64,000 bases of DNA from Vombatus ursinus (GCF_900497805.2 NW_020949602.1:9668298-9732297); one strand, 5' to 3'. Shown: positions 13,484-29,357, counted from the stretch's first letter. Notes: a model not told the origin generated them from the letters alone. Translations and numbers: made by a program.

Positions 13484-13569
13484 TTGAGGGACAGGCATTT
13501 TACAAGAAGTCTTTGACCAAAATGTTCTTTGGGTATTTCAGGAATGCTGAGTCTTTCTATGGGTTCTTC
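13484..13569 (-). CDS. DOCK7: DOCK7 exon 7 (residues 245-272 plus 2 bases)
   Basis: An 86-base exon encoding [20 protein letters not shown] and LLVKCLSL plus two bases of Lys273. The acceptor is TTTGTAG and the donor GTAAGT. The [24 protein letters not shown] run across the exon 7/8 junction is one of the most conserved segments of the DOCK6/7/8 group. It was too short to appear as an obvious open frame and was found by looking for this expected peptide. Confidence 0.96.
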
Positions 13570-14072
13570 CTACAAATTGAAGAACAAAATTGAAAATGAA
13601 CAAGCTTTTCAAAGTTTAGCAGGGCAGCATACATTTTCAAAAGTTATTCTACCACAAGTTAGACATTATGCTATAATCCTTTCATTTGCAGGGGCAGCAA
13701 AAATGATGTTGATGTTTCTAAATAATGAGCAGGAAAGAAAGTCTGAGCACAATTCAAAATCGCTAAAATGTCAACGTGGCTTGGCTTAAGCCTAAGCTAT
13801 GGCACAAGAAATCCATTCACTTCCAACAATTTAACTTTGAAAGTTAAGCAACTGGGCCAAGTTACACTCCTTTTGGTCCCACAAAGTTTAAACACTGTAC
13901 TAATATTCCTAAAGTTTCTAATCCAGTCAATTCAACAAGCAAGAATTCTCTGAGTACTTCCGAGGAATGTGTAAACCACTGTTCTAGGGAAAGTCAGTGA
14001 GGAAGAAGGCTTGCCCTCCACAGGAGACCAGAACAAAGAATGAGTTCTGAGACCAAGGGAGAAGCCCATTCA

Positions 14073-14360
<288 letters not shown>

Positions 14361-14413
14361 TCAAGCATACACAATCCAATGAGCAATGGGTACATTTTTA
14401 AACGCTCAAGTTA

Positions 14414-14593
<180 letters not shown>

Positions 14594-14837
14594 TCAAGCA
14601 TTTAAACCCACTTTATCTTTGTCAAACTCAATTCATCAGTGTCATTACTCAAAGAGTACATATTTCTCTGCAATATTTCCTGCTGTTTTAAAAATAATAA
14701 TGCCCAATAGAATGGCAAATGTGTACAGTAAACAAATAGCCATCCACCCAAGGTACCATAACATTTAACGTTCATTTAATAATATTCACTGTCTTCCACT
14801 CCCATTTCCTCGTACTCTCACAAATGTGTGTGACAGT

Positions 14838-16140
14838 GAGTCAGTCAATAAACACTGATTGAGCACCTACTGTATGCAAGGCTGTGTATTAAGCACTTGG
14901 GATACAAAAAGAAGCAAAAATCAAGTCTGCCCTCAAGGAGCTCACAATCTAATGAGGGAGACAGCATGCAAACCAATCTATACTAAGTAAACCATACACA
15001 GGGTAAACAGGAAAAAATCAACAGAGGGGATTAAATGGGATTGGGAAAGGCTTCTGGTGGAAGATAGATTTTAGCTGGGTATTAAAGAAAGCCAGGGAGG
15101 TTGGTAGTCAAAGAGGAACTGGGAGAACACTCCAACCATGGGGATGGTCAGAGAAAATGCCCAGAGCAGAGAGATGGAGGGTCTTACCATGGCAGAGCCA
15201 AGATAGTGTCACTGGATTAAAGAGGACATGGGGAGAAAGGTGTGAGAAGACTGGAAAGGCAAGAGGGCCCTATGCTAAGAGGGACTTATAATGCCAAACA
15301 GGATTTCTGAATTTGATCCTGGAAGCAATAGGGAGCCACTGGAGTTTATTAACCTGGGAAAATTGGGGGTGGAATGTATTTTAGGAAAATCACTTTAGTG
15401 GCTGAATAGAGGACAGATTGAAATTAGGAGAGACTGGAGGCAGGGAGACCCCCCCAGCAGCTACTGCCACGGTCCAGGCGTGGGGGGACGAGGGTCTGCA
15501 CGGGGTGGGGGATGTGTCAGAGGAGAGATGGGGGAGTATTGGAGAGATGCTGCAGAGGTGAACTCTACAGGCCTTGGCAACAGCTTGGATGTGACGGTGA
15601 GAGAGAGTGAGGAACCTGGGATGACTCCTAGGTTGGGAGTCTAAGAGACCCTACAGTAACAGAGGAAATAAGAGGGGAGCACCTGAGGGCAAAAAATAAT
15701 GAGTTCTGCTTTGGACATGTTGAGGTTAAGCTGTGCACAGGACATCCAGCTAGAAATGTTTGAAAAGCAGTTGGAGATGGGAGACTGGAGGTCAGCAGAG
15801 AGAATGGGCAGGATGGCGAGATCTGAGAATCATTAGTACAGAGACAGGCATTAAATCCAGGGGAGCTGAGGAGATCACCTAGTGAAGTGACATAGAGGGA
15901 GAAGAGAAGAGGGCCCAGGACAGAGTCCTGAGGGACACGTGATCCAGCGGAGTTACAAGCAAAGGAGACTGAGAAGGAGTGGTCAGAGAAGTAGGAGGAG
16001 ACTGAGGAGAGAGAGGTGTCCTAAAAACCTGAAGAGAAGAGATTACCAAGAAGGAGAGAGGGCCAACAGTGTCAGAGGCTGCAGGGGGGTCAAGGAGAAT
16101 GAGCATGGAGAAAAGACTGCTGGATTTGGCAACCAGTAAC
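14838..16140 (-). mobile_element. L2-type LINE, 1.3 kb with reverse-transcriptase part
   Basis: The 3' end lies at the left (AAACACTGATTGAGCACCTA, GGAGCTCACAATCTAATGAG). Going right it enters ORF2: the minus strand at 16106-15879 reads MLILLDPPAASDTVGPLSFL, a worn form of the LLDLSAAFDTVDH motif, and later [11 protein letters not shown], a worn [11 protein letters not shown]. Frames are broken. It lies in intron 4 in the same orientation as DOCK7. Confidence 0.88.
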
Positions 16141-17188
16141 GTGTGCGTGTTTGCACACTTGATGTGAAACTCCAGAAGATCTTTCCAAATTCTAGTGAAT
16201 CAGGAGATTCTCTCTAGTCAGCTGGTGACCCAAGAACCTGGGGAAACAGAAAGGAACAATGGACCAGCTGAGATTAGATGAAGAGGACGTCACCATTACA
16301 CAGCGGGCATGAGGAAGGCCATTTTAACAAAAGTATCCGGCAATGATTATTGAAAGGTAGAAGAAAGGCTGAGAGGCCAAGATAAACAATGAAAAAATAA
16401 TCTGAGTGAAAAGGGACCCTGCTTCTACAGGAATCTGAGGTTTAGACCCAGAGTGACCGACAGCAAAGACAAGCTTACCCATACCAACTGCTGCCTGTGT
16501 GAAAGATGGCCTTAGATCACTTAAAAAACGAAGCCAGTGAACACCGCCCCGCCCGTTACCCACAAAATGCCCAGGGTTCAAACTACGCCATTGGTCTGAC
16601 CTCCACCTCCAGGCTTCCTCGGATCCACGCCCTGAGAGCCACTGTTCACACCCTGTGTTCACCCGACCCCTCGTGTATTCCAGCAGAGGCAAGCAGACGC
16701 ACACAAGCCTTCACGAAGCACCTGCTAGCAGGCGATTCCTGGACCAGCACAAGGGTCAGGTCTGCAAGGAATCCCTCACCTCCTGTCTTCTTCCTAAAGT
16801 TACCCAAACGGCAGCAAGCAATGCTCACGTCACGGCAGAGATAAAGAGGGAGCTGCTGCCCATCTCCAGCACTGCCAGAAAGACACGGACCAGGACCATG
16901 CAGTTGTCATGGTTATAATTCAGGAGCAGAGGGTTTAATTCCGTTGTGAAAACTTAATTATGCTTCCAATCAGTAAGTTTTGCTTCTACCCTACTTTTAT
17001 AAAACTGAAAAATGCTGAACTTCCTTCCCCCCAATGCCTTCTACATTTATAAGAGAATTCCTGACTGCCCGGGCTGCTTAGGGAAGGCTTTGGAGTTAAC
17101 AAAAGACGTTCCTTACAACCACCCTGGGAAGCAGAGAGTGGAGGAATTACCATCCATACATAACAGCTGAAGGCCTGGAGTCCCAGAA
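16140..17188. other. Intron 4 stretch, nothing recognised
   Basis: No exon or recognisable element. Frames at 16324-16918 overlap on both strands and have no family match. Confidence 0.45.
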
Positions 17189-17189
17189 A

Positions 17190-18415
17190 AAAGAAGTAAC
17201 ACAGGTGACATTATAACCAAATTGGGGGAAATTGGAAAAATTTGCCTGTCAGATCTATCGACAGGAAAGAGTTTATGATCAGACAAGAGGAAGAGAGTAA
17301 AATGGACAATTCTGATTACTTTAAATTGAAAAGTTTTTACACAAAACCAATACAATCAAAACTAGAAGGAAAGACAGAAACTGGGGGGGGAAAGCCTTTA
17401 CAGAAAGTTTCTCTAATAAAGGTCTCATTTCTCAAAAATATAGGGAACTGAGACAAATTTATAAAAATAAGAGTTATTTCCACACTGATAAATGATTAAA
17501 GGCTATGAAAAAGCAATTTACAGAAGAAAAAATCAAAGAGTCACATAAAAAATGCTCTAAATCACTTTGATTAGAGAAACATAGATGAAAACAACTCTGA
17601 GCTATCACCTCATACCCATCAGATTAGCTAATATGAGAAAAAAGGAAAATGCCAAATGTTGAAGGGGACATAGGAAAATTGGCACACTAATGCACTGTTG
17701 ATGGAGTTGTGACCTGGTCCAACCATTCTGGAGAACAATGTGGAACTATGCCCAAAGGGTTATAAAAATGTACATACCCTTTGACCCAGCAATACCACTA
17801 CTAGGTCTGTATCTCAAACAGATCAAAGAAAAAAGAAAAGGACCTATATGTACAAAAATATTTATAGCAGTTCTATTTGTGGTAGCTAAGAATTGGAAAT
17901 TGAGGTGATGCCCATCAATCAGGGAATGGCTGAACAAGTTGTGGTATGTGATTGTGATGGAATACTATTGTGCTGTAAGAAATGACAAGCAGGATGCTTT
18001 CAGAAAAACCTGGAAAGACTTACAGGAACTGGTGCAAAGTGAAGTGAGAAGATCTGGAAGATTATCATACAAAGTAACAGCAATATTATGTAATGATCAA
18101 CTGTGAAAGATTTGGCTACTCTGATAAAGGCAACAATCCAAGACAATTCCAAAGATTCATAATAAAAATGCTATCCACCTCCAGAGAGAAAACTGATGAA
18201 CTCAGTGCAGACTGAGGCAATTGTTTTCTCTTTATTTTTCTTTACTTTTTTTTTTCATAACATGGCTAATGTAGAAATATGTTTTGCGTGACTTCACATA
18301 TATAATAGATATCATATTTCTAGCCTTCTTGATGGGTGGGGGAGTGAATAAAGGGGAGAGAATTTGGAACTGAAAGTAATTGTTGTTGAATTTTTTTAAC
18401 CTTCCTTTCAAAAGA
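17190..18415 (+). mobile_element. L1 LINE, ORF2 C-terminus and 3' UTR
   Basis: It starts near GTGACATTATAACCAAATTG and follows the marsupial L1 order through ATAAAGGTCTCATTTCTCAA, GAGAACAATGTGGAACTATG, TTTGACCCAGCAATACCACT and TACAAAAATATTTATAGCAG to a 3' UTR ending near 18415. The frame is broken at several places. It lies in intron 4, antisense to DOCK7. Confidence 0.9.
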
Positions 18416-18589
18416 AATGCCTCCTTTTGTTTCCTCTATTTAAAAAAATCTGTTCCATCAGTTGCACGGAAGGCACTACTACAATAAACACTGTTCGTGG
18501 TGAGCAACCAGACACGACTATGCTGAAATCACAGACCAGCATCAAGGTGCTGCCAGTCTCACAGCTTTAAAGCTTCATGGAAAAACTTC

Positions 18590-18905
18590 TTTTTAAGTTT
18601 TATTGAAGCTTTTCCTATTCCTTATCACTTTCATTTTACAGTGACTGCTTCTTGGCACCAGTGCCCCCCACTGCAAAGGAGTCCAGTTAATGAAAGCAAA
18701 CCTTTGCCTTCTTTAGCACCTAAAATTCCACCTGCTCCAGGAGGAGAAGGGAGATAAGGTTCATTGACACCATCTAAGGCCAAGCCTGATCACTGCACCG
18801 ATCAGACTTCAGATACTTCTCAAAGTTTTTTTCCATTACATTGTTGTGGTCACTGTATAACATTGTTCTGACTGCTTTTTTCACTCTACCATTTCAAGAA
18901 AGTTT
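18590..18905 (-). mobile_element. L1 3' region fragment
   Basis: The plus strand shows an inverted L1 3' order: TTTTATTGAAGCTTTTCC, a segment with CACCTGCTCCAGGAGGAGAA, then ATTACATTGTTGTGGTCACT. Diverged; the boundaries are estimates. Confidence 0.5.
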
Positions 18906-19004
18906 TACTACCCAGTTTCCCTAAATTCTTCATATTTACTAATTCTTTTATCAAAATAATAATATTCCTCAACTGAGAAGCAAGCCAATTCCTACGTGAG
19001 TAGA

Positions 19005-19480
19005 GGGAAGAGTATGAATGTGAGATGTTGCAGATTTATCAACTGACTGGATACCAGGCTGCATGTGTAGACATCATCAGCATCATCAACACCGAGATGA
19101 TCGTTAAGCCCAACAGCAATGCCACAGGCACTAAGGAGACAGTGCAGAGAAAGAAGAAGAGGGCCTAGGACAGAGCACTGTGGAATGCCCACAATGGGGG
19201 GGTGGGGGGTGTACCACGGAGGAAGATCCAGACAAAGAGAAGGAGATGGAACCACGGAAGCCAGAGCACAGCATCGCGTAGGCCCAGAGAAGGCGGCCAA
19301 GGACGTCGATGTAGGATACACATGGTGAAGTCCTCGGGAGGACTTCCGTGGGAGACTACGAGCAGGACTGAAGTATAAAGTGATAAGAATCAATGGAGGT
19401 GAAAACCAGTCAAAGAAAGCAACAACGGAAAACAACCAAGGTGGAAAATGGAAAAAACCTGTGCAGGTTTTCAAGAAAAC
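19005..19480 (-). mobile_element. L2-type LINE, reverse-transcriptase fragment
   Basis: The minus strand keeps a long open stretch whose protein includes VGIPQCSVLGPLLLSLHCLL, a worn form of the family motif [17 protein letters not shown], followed by a DADDVYTC segment in place of the YADDSQIY catalytic box. It is a LINE fossil, not a host gene. Confidence 0.75.
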
Positions 19481-19629
19481 CTTTTCACCATCACTAACAG
19501 TGGATCTGGACTCTAGTGCCAGTTTTTGATGTGCTAAATGACAAAGTGGAAATGTTACTGAAGAAATTAAAGATGGGAAAAGTAAGCAAACTACACCAAG
19601 TATAAAGAAAGATGTCTGAGCTTCAGGCA

Positions 19630-19850
19630 AAGTCACCGAATTCTATTCAAATCCAGCTTCAGATACTAATTAGCTACATGACTGCAGGCAAGTCCTTTAA
19701 CTTCTGTCTGCCTCAATTTCCTCTGCTGTAAAATAGGAATATTAATGGCACCTGCCTCTCAGGAAGGTTGTGAAGATCCAATGAGATAACATTTGTAAAG
19801 CACTTAGCCCAATGCTAGGCACACAGGAGACGCTTAATAAAATCTTCTCC
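19630..19850 (+). mobile_element. CORE/MIR-type SINE
   Basis: Sense copy with TCAAATCCAGCTTCAGATAC, AGCTACATGACTGCAGGCAA, CTCAATTTCCTCTGCTGTAA and a tail near CACACAGGAGACGCTTAATA. The head is missing or worn. Confidence 0.75.
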
Positions 19851-20126
19851 TCGGTTTGGGAGAAACGATCAAGGCATGAAGAAGGGAGAATACCAAAAAT
19901 TTGGGAAATATCTCAGACTTTATTGTTACCTCCAAGATAAATGAGATACTATCAGTAACTGCCTCCTTTCCTGGCTCTACAAAATTAATATAAAATGAAC
20001 CAAAATGATGCACTGAAGAACCTACGAGAAAGGATTTGGAAGGCTTCCACAAACTATATGCCACAAAACCCACAACTTTTTAGGCGCACAAAGACTGAGA
20101 GATATAGAGAGCATCAGATCTCACAA

Positions 20127-20163
20127 ACCGATGGATGGATGGATGGATGGATGGATGAATGGA
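20127..20163. repeat. (GGAT)n microsatellite
   Basis: About eight GGAT-type units with one GAAT variant, then looser AATG units. Intron 4. Confidence 0.9.
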
Positions 20164-20169
20164 TGGACA

Positions 20170-20349
20170 AATGAATGAATGGGCATGTGTGAAGCAGTTT
20201 GTAAGTGCCTAGGCCTAAGCTAAGCACTGAGGATAAAAATACAGAACAAGACATCCGCTGCCCTCGAGGAGCCCATATTGGAACAGGGAAGGACAACACC
20301 ACATAAAAGGGTGGTAGCCAAGGAAACACGCCAGCCAGGAGGTGGTACC

Positions 20350-20350
<1 letters not shown>
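20170..20350 (-). mobile_element. L2-type LINE 3' fragment
   Basis: The plus strand shows AAGTGCCTAGGCCTAAGCTA, AGCACTGAGGATAAAAATAC and GCTGCCCTCGAGGAGCCCAT, the inverted L2 3' order. Short and diverged. Confidence 0.6.
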
Positions 20351-22387
<2,037 letters not shown>

Positions 22388-22454
22388 TTAGTGCTGCAGT
22401 CAGGAAGAAAAGTACTCGGATATCAAGGCTCCTTCACCCCTAGCCCACCCCACC

Positions 22455-22592
22455 CACTTGACAGGCTGGTGAAACCTATGGAACCCTTCCCTGAATCATG
22501 TTTTTAAACATATAAACATAGGTTTACAAAGCAAACAAACCATATTGAAATAGTTACCAAAATATTTTTTAAAAACAAATTCACAGATGCCT
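22455..22592 (+). mobile_element. Short DNA transposon (hAT-like MITE) fragment
   Basis: It matches the element at 51041-51232 in order: GGTGAAACCTATGGAACCC, GTTTTTAAACATATAAACAT, CATATTGAAATAGTTACCAA, AATTCACAGATGCC. It sits inside the 350-base intron 3, between exons 4 and 3. Confidence 0.65.
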
Positions 22593-22716
22593 TGTTAAAA
22601 GCCCTTACTTTGTATGACAGTATCCATTAGTGACACAATCGAGGAAGCGGGGCCCCATTACAGAAGGAAGCAACAAATTCCCATAACCCAGCCTGGGTCA
22701 CCTGAAGACTTCCTCA

Positions 22717-23670
<954 letters not shown>

Positions 23671-23679
23671 CTTTGTTAC

Positions 23680-23850
23680 ACCCAAGCACAGAACGTTACA
23701 TTTATCTCTGTTATAGTTTATTAGGTTCCACTCATTCTTCTAAGATGTCCACCCTTTGGGATGCTGACCATGGAGTGCATTATCTGTCCTTCCCAGCTTG
23801 GTGCACTCTGCAGATTTGATAAGCTTCATCTAGCGCATCCACCCCAAAAG
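23680..23850 (-). mobile_element. CR1/L3-type LINE fragment
   Basis: The plus strand shows the inverted CR1/L3 order: AAGCACAGAACGTTACATTT, TTCCACTCATTCTTCTAAGA, CCCAGCTTGGTGCACTCTGC and AGATTTGATAAGC. The same protein region lies in sense at 4885-5040. Confidence 0.65.
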
Positions 23851-24480
23851 GGGACAGCAAGGACCAAGGACAGCATCCCTGGAGCAGTGCACTGGGGACC
23901 ATCTGAATCCCTCTCGTCATCGAGGCTCTATCTATCTCATCCAAAAGGCTGTTGTGTGCTTTTAATTAACCTTAATGACTACATTATTCATTCATTTAAC
24001 TATAATTGTTTTGTATCTGTAAAGAAAGCATGGCATAAAATAGAGTACTGGAATGGGGGCCAAGAAGATGCCAGTTCAAGTCCAGAACATGGTACAAAGA
24101 ACTTGGGTAAAAGTGAGAAGGCACCTAGCACCACGTGATGTGCCAGGACTTCCCTCCCAAGTTGTCTGACAGCCTCTATCTGGCCCTGCTGGAGGGCGTC
24201 CTCAGATCCAGGCCTGACTACACAGAGATCCTTCTGGGACTCCGGTACTAAGCTTCTGCTTCATTAGAAGAAGCAATGCTCTTCTCCAAGTTGAAAGGGA
24301 CCCAGGAGGCCATACAGTCTGCCCAGAACAGCCTCTTATAACACACTGGACAAGTGGTGATGGGGTCTCTGCTGCCCCTTCTCCCAGCTGGGAAGCTTCC
24401 ATAAGAATTACAGCAAGCCTAAATTGGTCTCTGTATGACTTCCATTTAGTTCTGCTCTGGGGCCATCTGTAAGTTGCTTT
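23850..24480. other. Intron 2 stretch, nothing recognised
   Basis: No exon or clear repeat is visible in this part of intron 2. Confidence 0.4.
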
Positions 24481-25145
24481 TCAAAAAAGTTTTCATTCTG
24501 CAATCACCAAAAACATTTTTCCAAATACAAAGCTGAGCAGAAAAGGAGGATTATATGTGAAACATCAAATCTCTATTATATGAAGCCTGCCTTTTTAAGT
24601 ATATAATAAATTCAACATGTTATTTTCAACACTGTCCCACTTGTCTATGTTTCTGTCTAAAGTTGTTTTCTCCTGTAAATTTTACAGACTTTTTTTTCTT
24701 TCTTTCCTTCTTTTTTGAAGGGACACGATCATTAGCTCCTCACTCTCCCAACAATAAAGGAGAAACACACGATCCCAGTAATGAAGACGCAGAGAGGAGC
24801 GAAACAAACCACCGGCGGCCTTGTCCAGGGACGTCTCCTGCGTTCAGCCCCTGAGCATGTCTCATCGTCAGCGTCCTGCAATCAGGGACAACCACTCCGG
24901 GTTCCCCTGGTTCTGCTCATTGGCCTCTCTGTCGGCTCATTCAAGTCTTCCGAGGTTTTTCTGAACTGTGCTATTCCATTCCATTCGTACGCCATAATTT
25001 ATTCAGCAGTTCCCTGATTGATGGGCACCCGCTTTCTTTCCAGTTACAAAAGGTACTGATCCGTACTTTTGTATATTTGGGTCTTTCTCCTCTTTTCTGG
25101 ACCTCTCTGGGGTATAGGGCTGGTAAGGTCTCACTGGATAAAAGG
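24480..25145 (-). mobile_element. L1 LINE, ORF2 C-terminus and 3' UTR
   Basis: The 3' UTR lies at the left (24480-24880). The ORF2 end follows: the minus strand at 25080-24975 reads YTKVRISTFCNWKESGCPSI and RELLNKLW, a worn copy of the L1 stretch seen at 7484. Intron 2, same orientation as DOCK7. Confidence 0.8.
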
Positions 25146-25284
25146 GGATACAGGGCTTGGTCACCTTTGACATATCCTTCCACACAGCTTCCAAAATGAC
25201 TGGACCAAGTCACAGCTGCACCCACAGCATACCAGTGTGCCTGTCTGGGGCACGTCACCTGATCTATAAGGTGATCTACACGGC

Positions 25285-26170
25285 TGCCACCTCAATGCAG
25301 GCCCTCATCACCCCACCGCTAGACGACCGCAACGGAGCGCTAGCTGGCCTCTGACACAAACCTCTCCCCATTCCAATCTATCCTCTACTCAGGGACCAAA
25401 AGTGATGTTCCTAAAACATTAGGTCTACTACATCACTCCAACAATTCCCCTCCGTTTGTCTTTTAAAGCCGTTCACAACCTGGCTCCCTCTTACTCTTTA
25501 CTCCCCACCACATTAAGGAGCTAAGGGATACAGTGAAGACAGTGCTGGGGCTGGAGTCAGGAAGACGAGTTCAAATCCAGCCTCAGGCAATTACTACCTA
25601 CTACTGTGACCCTGGGTTAAGTCACTTAACTTCTGCCTGCCTCAGTTTCCTCAACTATAAAATAGGGATTATAGCACCTTACCACTCCTCCTGGGTCATT
25701 ACGAGGATCAAATGATTTAACATTTGGTTTAAAAAAAAAAACAAAAAACCACACCAACACTTAGTATAGTGCCCGGCACACAGGAGGTGCTTAATAAGTG
25801 CTCTTCCTTTTCCTTCCCTGATCCAGACACACTCTCTCTTCCCCCCCAACTCCACTACTCTCTAGGACATGACATGGCCTCTTCCCACTCTGTATCTTTT
25901 CACTGACAGCCCCCCATGCCTGGAATGCTTCCTCAAGGACTTATTTCAAATCCCACATTCTGCAGGACCCTTTCCCCAAGATAATCTAGTGCTCCTTCCT
26001 GCCCTCTGAGATTATTTCCCACTCCCACTGTGTATACAAAGCTACCTTCCTGTTGTCTCCCCTGTTAGAACATGAGGGCCTTATAAGCAGCCACCATATT
26101 TTTATCTTTCTTGGTATTCCCAGTAACTGGTACACAGTAAGCGCCTAATAAGTGTTTGCTGACTATCCTA
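25285..26170 (+). mobile_element. L2-type LINE 3' part, split by a SINE
   Basis: It starts GCAGGCCCTCATCACCCCAC (the worn VQALITSRLDYCNSL region) and continues through AAAGCCGTTCACAACCTGGC to about 25520. It resumes at 25815 and ends with the L2 3' terminus (ACTGGTACACAGTAAGCGCC, AATAAGTGTTTGCTGA). A SINE occupies 25522-25812. Confidence 0.88.
25522..25812 (+). mobile_element. CORE/MIR-type SINE inserted in an L2
   Basis: Sense copy: GGCTGGAGTCAGGAAGACGA, AAGTCACTTAACTTCTGCCT, CAACTATAAAATAGGGATTA, an internal A run at 25730-25740, and the tail CACAGGAGGTGCTTAATAAG. It interrupts an L2 copy, so it is younger than that L2. Confidence 0.85.
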
Positions 26171-26224
26171 TCTCAGCCCTTCAAACAGCTGTCCTTTAAC
26201 TTTTTATCACCTCTGAGATTCTGA

Positions 26225-26320
26225 CAGCTGTTAGGCAGAAGCGCAGGGTGGATTTAATTTGAATTTCCTAATCATTAATGATTTGGAACCTTTTTTTCAT
26301 GACTGTTGAATGTCTGAATT
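26225..26320 (-). mobile_element. L1 ORF2 fragment
   Basis: The plus strand resembles inverted marsupial L1 ORF2 (CCTAATCATTAATGATTTGG, TTTTTTTCATGACTGTTGAA). Very short. Confidence 0.45.
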
Positions 26321-26374
26321 TTCTGCCTTTCCGTGGTGGGGAGGGTTGTCATTCTTAGATACCTGGATCACAGA

Positions 26375-26910
26375 AATCAATCCGTCCCCAAGTTTTTATT
26401 AAGTACCAAGTATGGGCCAGGCACTTTGCTAGGCATGCTGGGTAGAAGTACAGTGAATTAAACAATCCCTATTAAAAAGGAGCTTCCATTGTCCTGCGGA
26501 AGACAATTACATATAAAAATGCTGGCAGCATAAATATCACATGAATAAGTACAAACATATGCAGCACTGGTAAACAGCAGGTAGTCTGGCACGTGCAGTT
26601 GGGGGAATCGTGAAAGGCCTCACGCAGAAGAGGGGGCCGGAGAGCTGTGCCTTAAAGGGAGGGAGAAGTGGGCTCCAGGCAAGAGGGACGGCCAGTGCAA
26701 AGGACAGGAGAAACCGAGGGAAGGTCAGAGTGGCTGGAGCAGAGTGTGCAGGAGGAGGAATGCCATCTCTGTCCACTGAGGTTAGAGATGGGGGCAGGCT
26801 GCAAAGCCCAGCGCAGGAGTTTGGATCTGATCCCGGGGCACTACGGGAGCCAGACACGAGTGTAAGGAAGGTTCCCGCGGCAGCCCTTCGCAGGACGGAG
26901 CTGAGAGGTG
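26375..26910 (-). mobile_element. L2-type LINE 3' part
   Basis: Inverted L2 3' order on the plus strand: AAGTACCAAGTATGGGCCAG, GCATGCTGGGTAGAAG, AAAGGCCTCACGCAGAAG, TTTGGATCTGATCCCGGG. Diverged and likely with an internal change of spacing. Confidence 0.7.
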
Positions 26911-26939
26911 AGACGCCTGAGGAGGAGATGCTAATTAAG

Positions 26940-27445
26940 AGTCAAGTGAAGTCAAATCCACAAGCATCTTATTTGGCATCTACTATGGGTCTTGTGCTGG
27001 GCACTGTTGGGTGATGCAAAGAAAGGCATAAAAACCAAGGGGCTCAGCCTAACGAAAGAGACAACAGGCAAAAACTACGCATGAACAAGAAGCGTACACG
27101 ATAAATTAAAAACAGCTTCTTGTAGACAGTAGGATTTTAGCGGGACCTTGAACGAAGCCACGAGACAAAGGCCACTGCAATAATCCAAGTAAGAGGCACT
27201 GAAGGTGGTGGTGATGCTGGGAAGGTGGACATGGCAGGATCTGACAACTGACAGGATGTGTGTGCATGGAAGGACAGTGAGGAGTCCTGGACAAGCTCAA
27301 GATAGTGAACCTGAGACCCTGAAAGGATGGCAGCACATCCAGGAGAAACAGGGAAGTCTGCAAGAGGGTGCAGTTTGGGGGAAAGACCATACGGATAGTT
27401 TCAGACACGTTGAGCTTACGATATCTCTGAATACCCACTTGGAAG
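26940..27445 (-). mobile_element. L2-type LINE 3' part, second copy
   Basis: A fresh 3' end begins near 26960 (GCATCTTATTTGGCATCTAC, GTGCTGGGCACTGTTGGGTG). It runs through TAGGATTTTAGCGGGACCTT, skips a segment near 27165, and continues to CAGACACGTTGAGCTTACGA. This is a separate insertion from the copy just to its left. Confidence 0.7.
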
Positions 27446-27449
27446 GGGC

Positions 27450-29345
27450 TAAGATTTTTGTCCAATTATAAATTTTCTTATAATTTTAACTTCATTTCAA
27501 AACTTTCAATTTCATATAATCAACATTGCACCTTCTATGATTTTCTCCATGTCTTGTTTGGTCATGAATGCTCCAACTATACTTACAAATGGCTTTTTCT
27601 TCCTTGCTCCTCTAATTTACGGTGTGACCATTTTTCTATGTAAATTGTGTGTTTCGGTACATGGTATAATGTGTAGGTCTACTTGCCGTCCAGGTCCTCT
27701 CTGTCACTCTAGTCTTTCAGTTTATCAAACATCATATCACACTGTTTGTTGCTTCTGAATGGTCTGTATTAAATCTAATCCACTGATTAACCTCACTATT
27801 TTTCAGTCAGTACCAAACAGTTGTGACTAGGACTGCTCTGTAGTACAGTTGGAGATTAGCCTCCCTTCCTTCCAATTTTTTTCATTATTTACCTCGAGAA
27901 TCTTGAGTTTTGTTCCTCCAGATGAATTTTGCCCTTTTTTTCAGTTATCCAAAGTCATCTTTTATCAGTCTGATTGGTATGGCAGTAAGTAAATTAATTC
28001 GGTGGCACAGTCATTTAGTATAGTCGCATGGCCTAATCATAACAACCTCTCCCCATTCACTTAAGTCTACCTGTCTTTATGTAAGAGTAACTTCTAACTG
28101 TATTCATAGAATTCTTGGGTATAGTTCCTAATATTTTTATATTTGTAATTATTTTGAATGAAATTCCTTTCCACCGCTTCCTGTTGGGTTTCGTGGGTAA
28201 TATATAAAAAGACATAGTTAATCTGAGTTTGTTTTATATCTTGCTACTTTCCTCAAGTTACTATTTCGATTAAATTTTAAATAACTTTGTAGAGTTCTTG
28301 ATTGGATCATCTGCAAAAGGCAACAATTCTATTTCTTTTTTCTCTGTGATTATTTCCTAAGCATCTTTTTCCTGTCTTACTGCAAGAGCGTGCATTTCTA
28401 GCATCATGTCAAATAACAGTGATAATAATAGTAGCATGAGTAAGTGCTTACTACAAGTTAATTGATTGATTGATAATGGACATGTTTACTTTTCCTTGAA
28501 TTTTAATAGAAAGGCCTCTAACTTATCTTCATTAGATATAAGTTAGGCTCTCTTTTTTCTCCCTGAAGATAAATACTACTTACTATGTTAAGAAAAGGTC
28601 TATTTAGTTCCACGCTTTTTGGTGTTTTTATCAGAAATGGATATTGAATTTTGCCAAATCTTCTTCTACATCTACTGAAAAAACACACTTTGTTCTATTT
28701 ATAGTTCTCTTAATATTGACTAAATCTATAAATCCTACCTGTAAATAGTATACAATCTTTCTGAAACATTCCTGTCGCCATTTGCTAATATTTTACTTAC
28801 AATTTTTGTAGATTTTTACAACAGATTTTTTTCTATAATTTTCTCCTGACTTTGTCTCTCCCTGATTTAGGTTATTGAAACCATAATTGTATGATATAAT
28901 GAATCTGGGAGGATCCCCTCTTTTCCTGTTTTTGCAAACAGATTATGTAAAATTGCAATTAATTGCTCTTTTAAAGTTTCATAAAACTCACTTGTAAATC
29001 CATTTGATTCTGGGATCTTTTTATTTGGGAGTTCATTTATTATTGCTTGATCAGTTTCCTTTTCTGAAACTGGGTTATTTAAATGTTGTATTCCTTGTTC
29101 TGTTAACCTGGACATCTTGTATTTTTCAGGATTCATCCATCTCCTTTAAACGATCGATTCTGTTGGAATATAATTGGGCAAAGGTGTTTCTAATAGTTTC
29201 CTTCATTTCTTCTCCATGTGTGGTGATTTTTCCTTTTTCATTTTTCATACTGGCAAGAGAAAACTGGTTAACGGTTCATCAATTTTGGTTTTTAAACTAA
29301 TTGTATTTATCAATTTAAGATTCCATCTGGTAACACTGTCTCTTT
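27450..29345 (-). mobile_element. L1 LINE, ORF2 reverse-transcriptase region, 1.9 kb
   Basis: The minus strand at 29136-28867 keeps 89 codons of L1 ORF2, including [20 protein letters not shown] and [14 protein letters not shown], just before the palm domain. Downstream sequence to 27450 is A/T-rich and consistent with decayed ORF2. Neither L1 end is present. It lies in intron 2 in DOCK7 orientation. Confidence 0.82.
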
Positions 29346-29357
29346 CCAGTCTCACCC

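Noticed and set aside
18992-19636. 214-codon minus-strand open frame as a host gene
   Set aside because: It contains a worn [14 protein letters not shown] motif and flanking L2 order, so it is a LINE fossil that happens to stay open.
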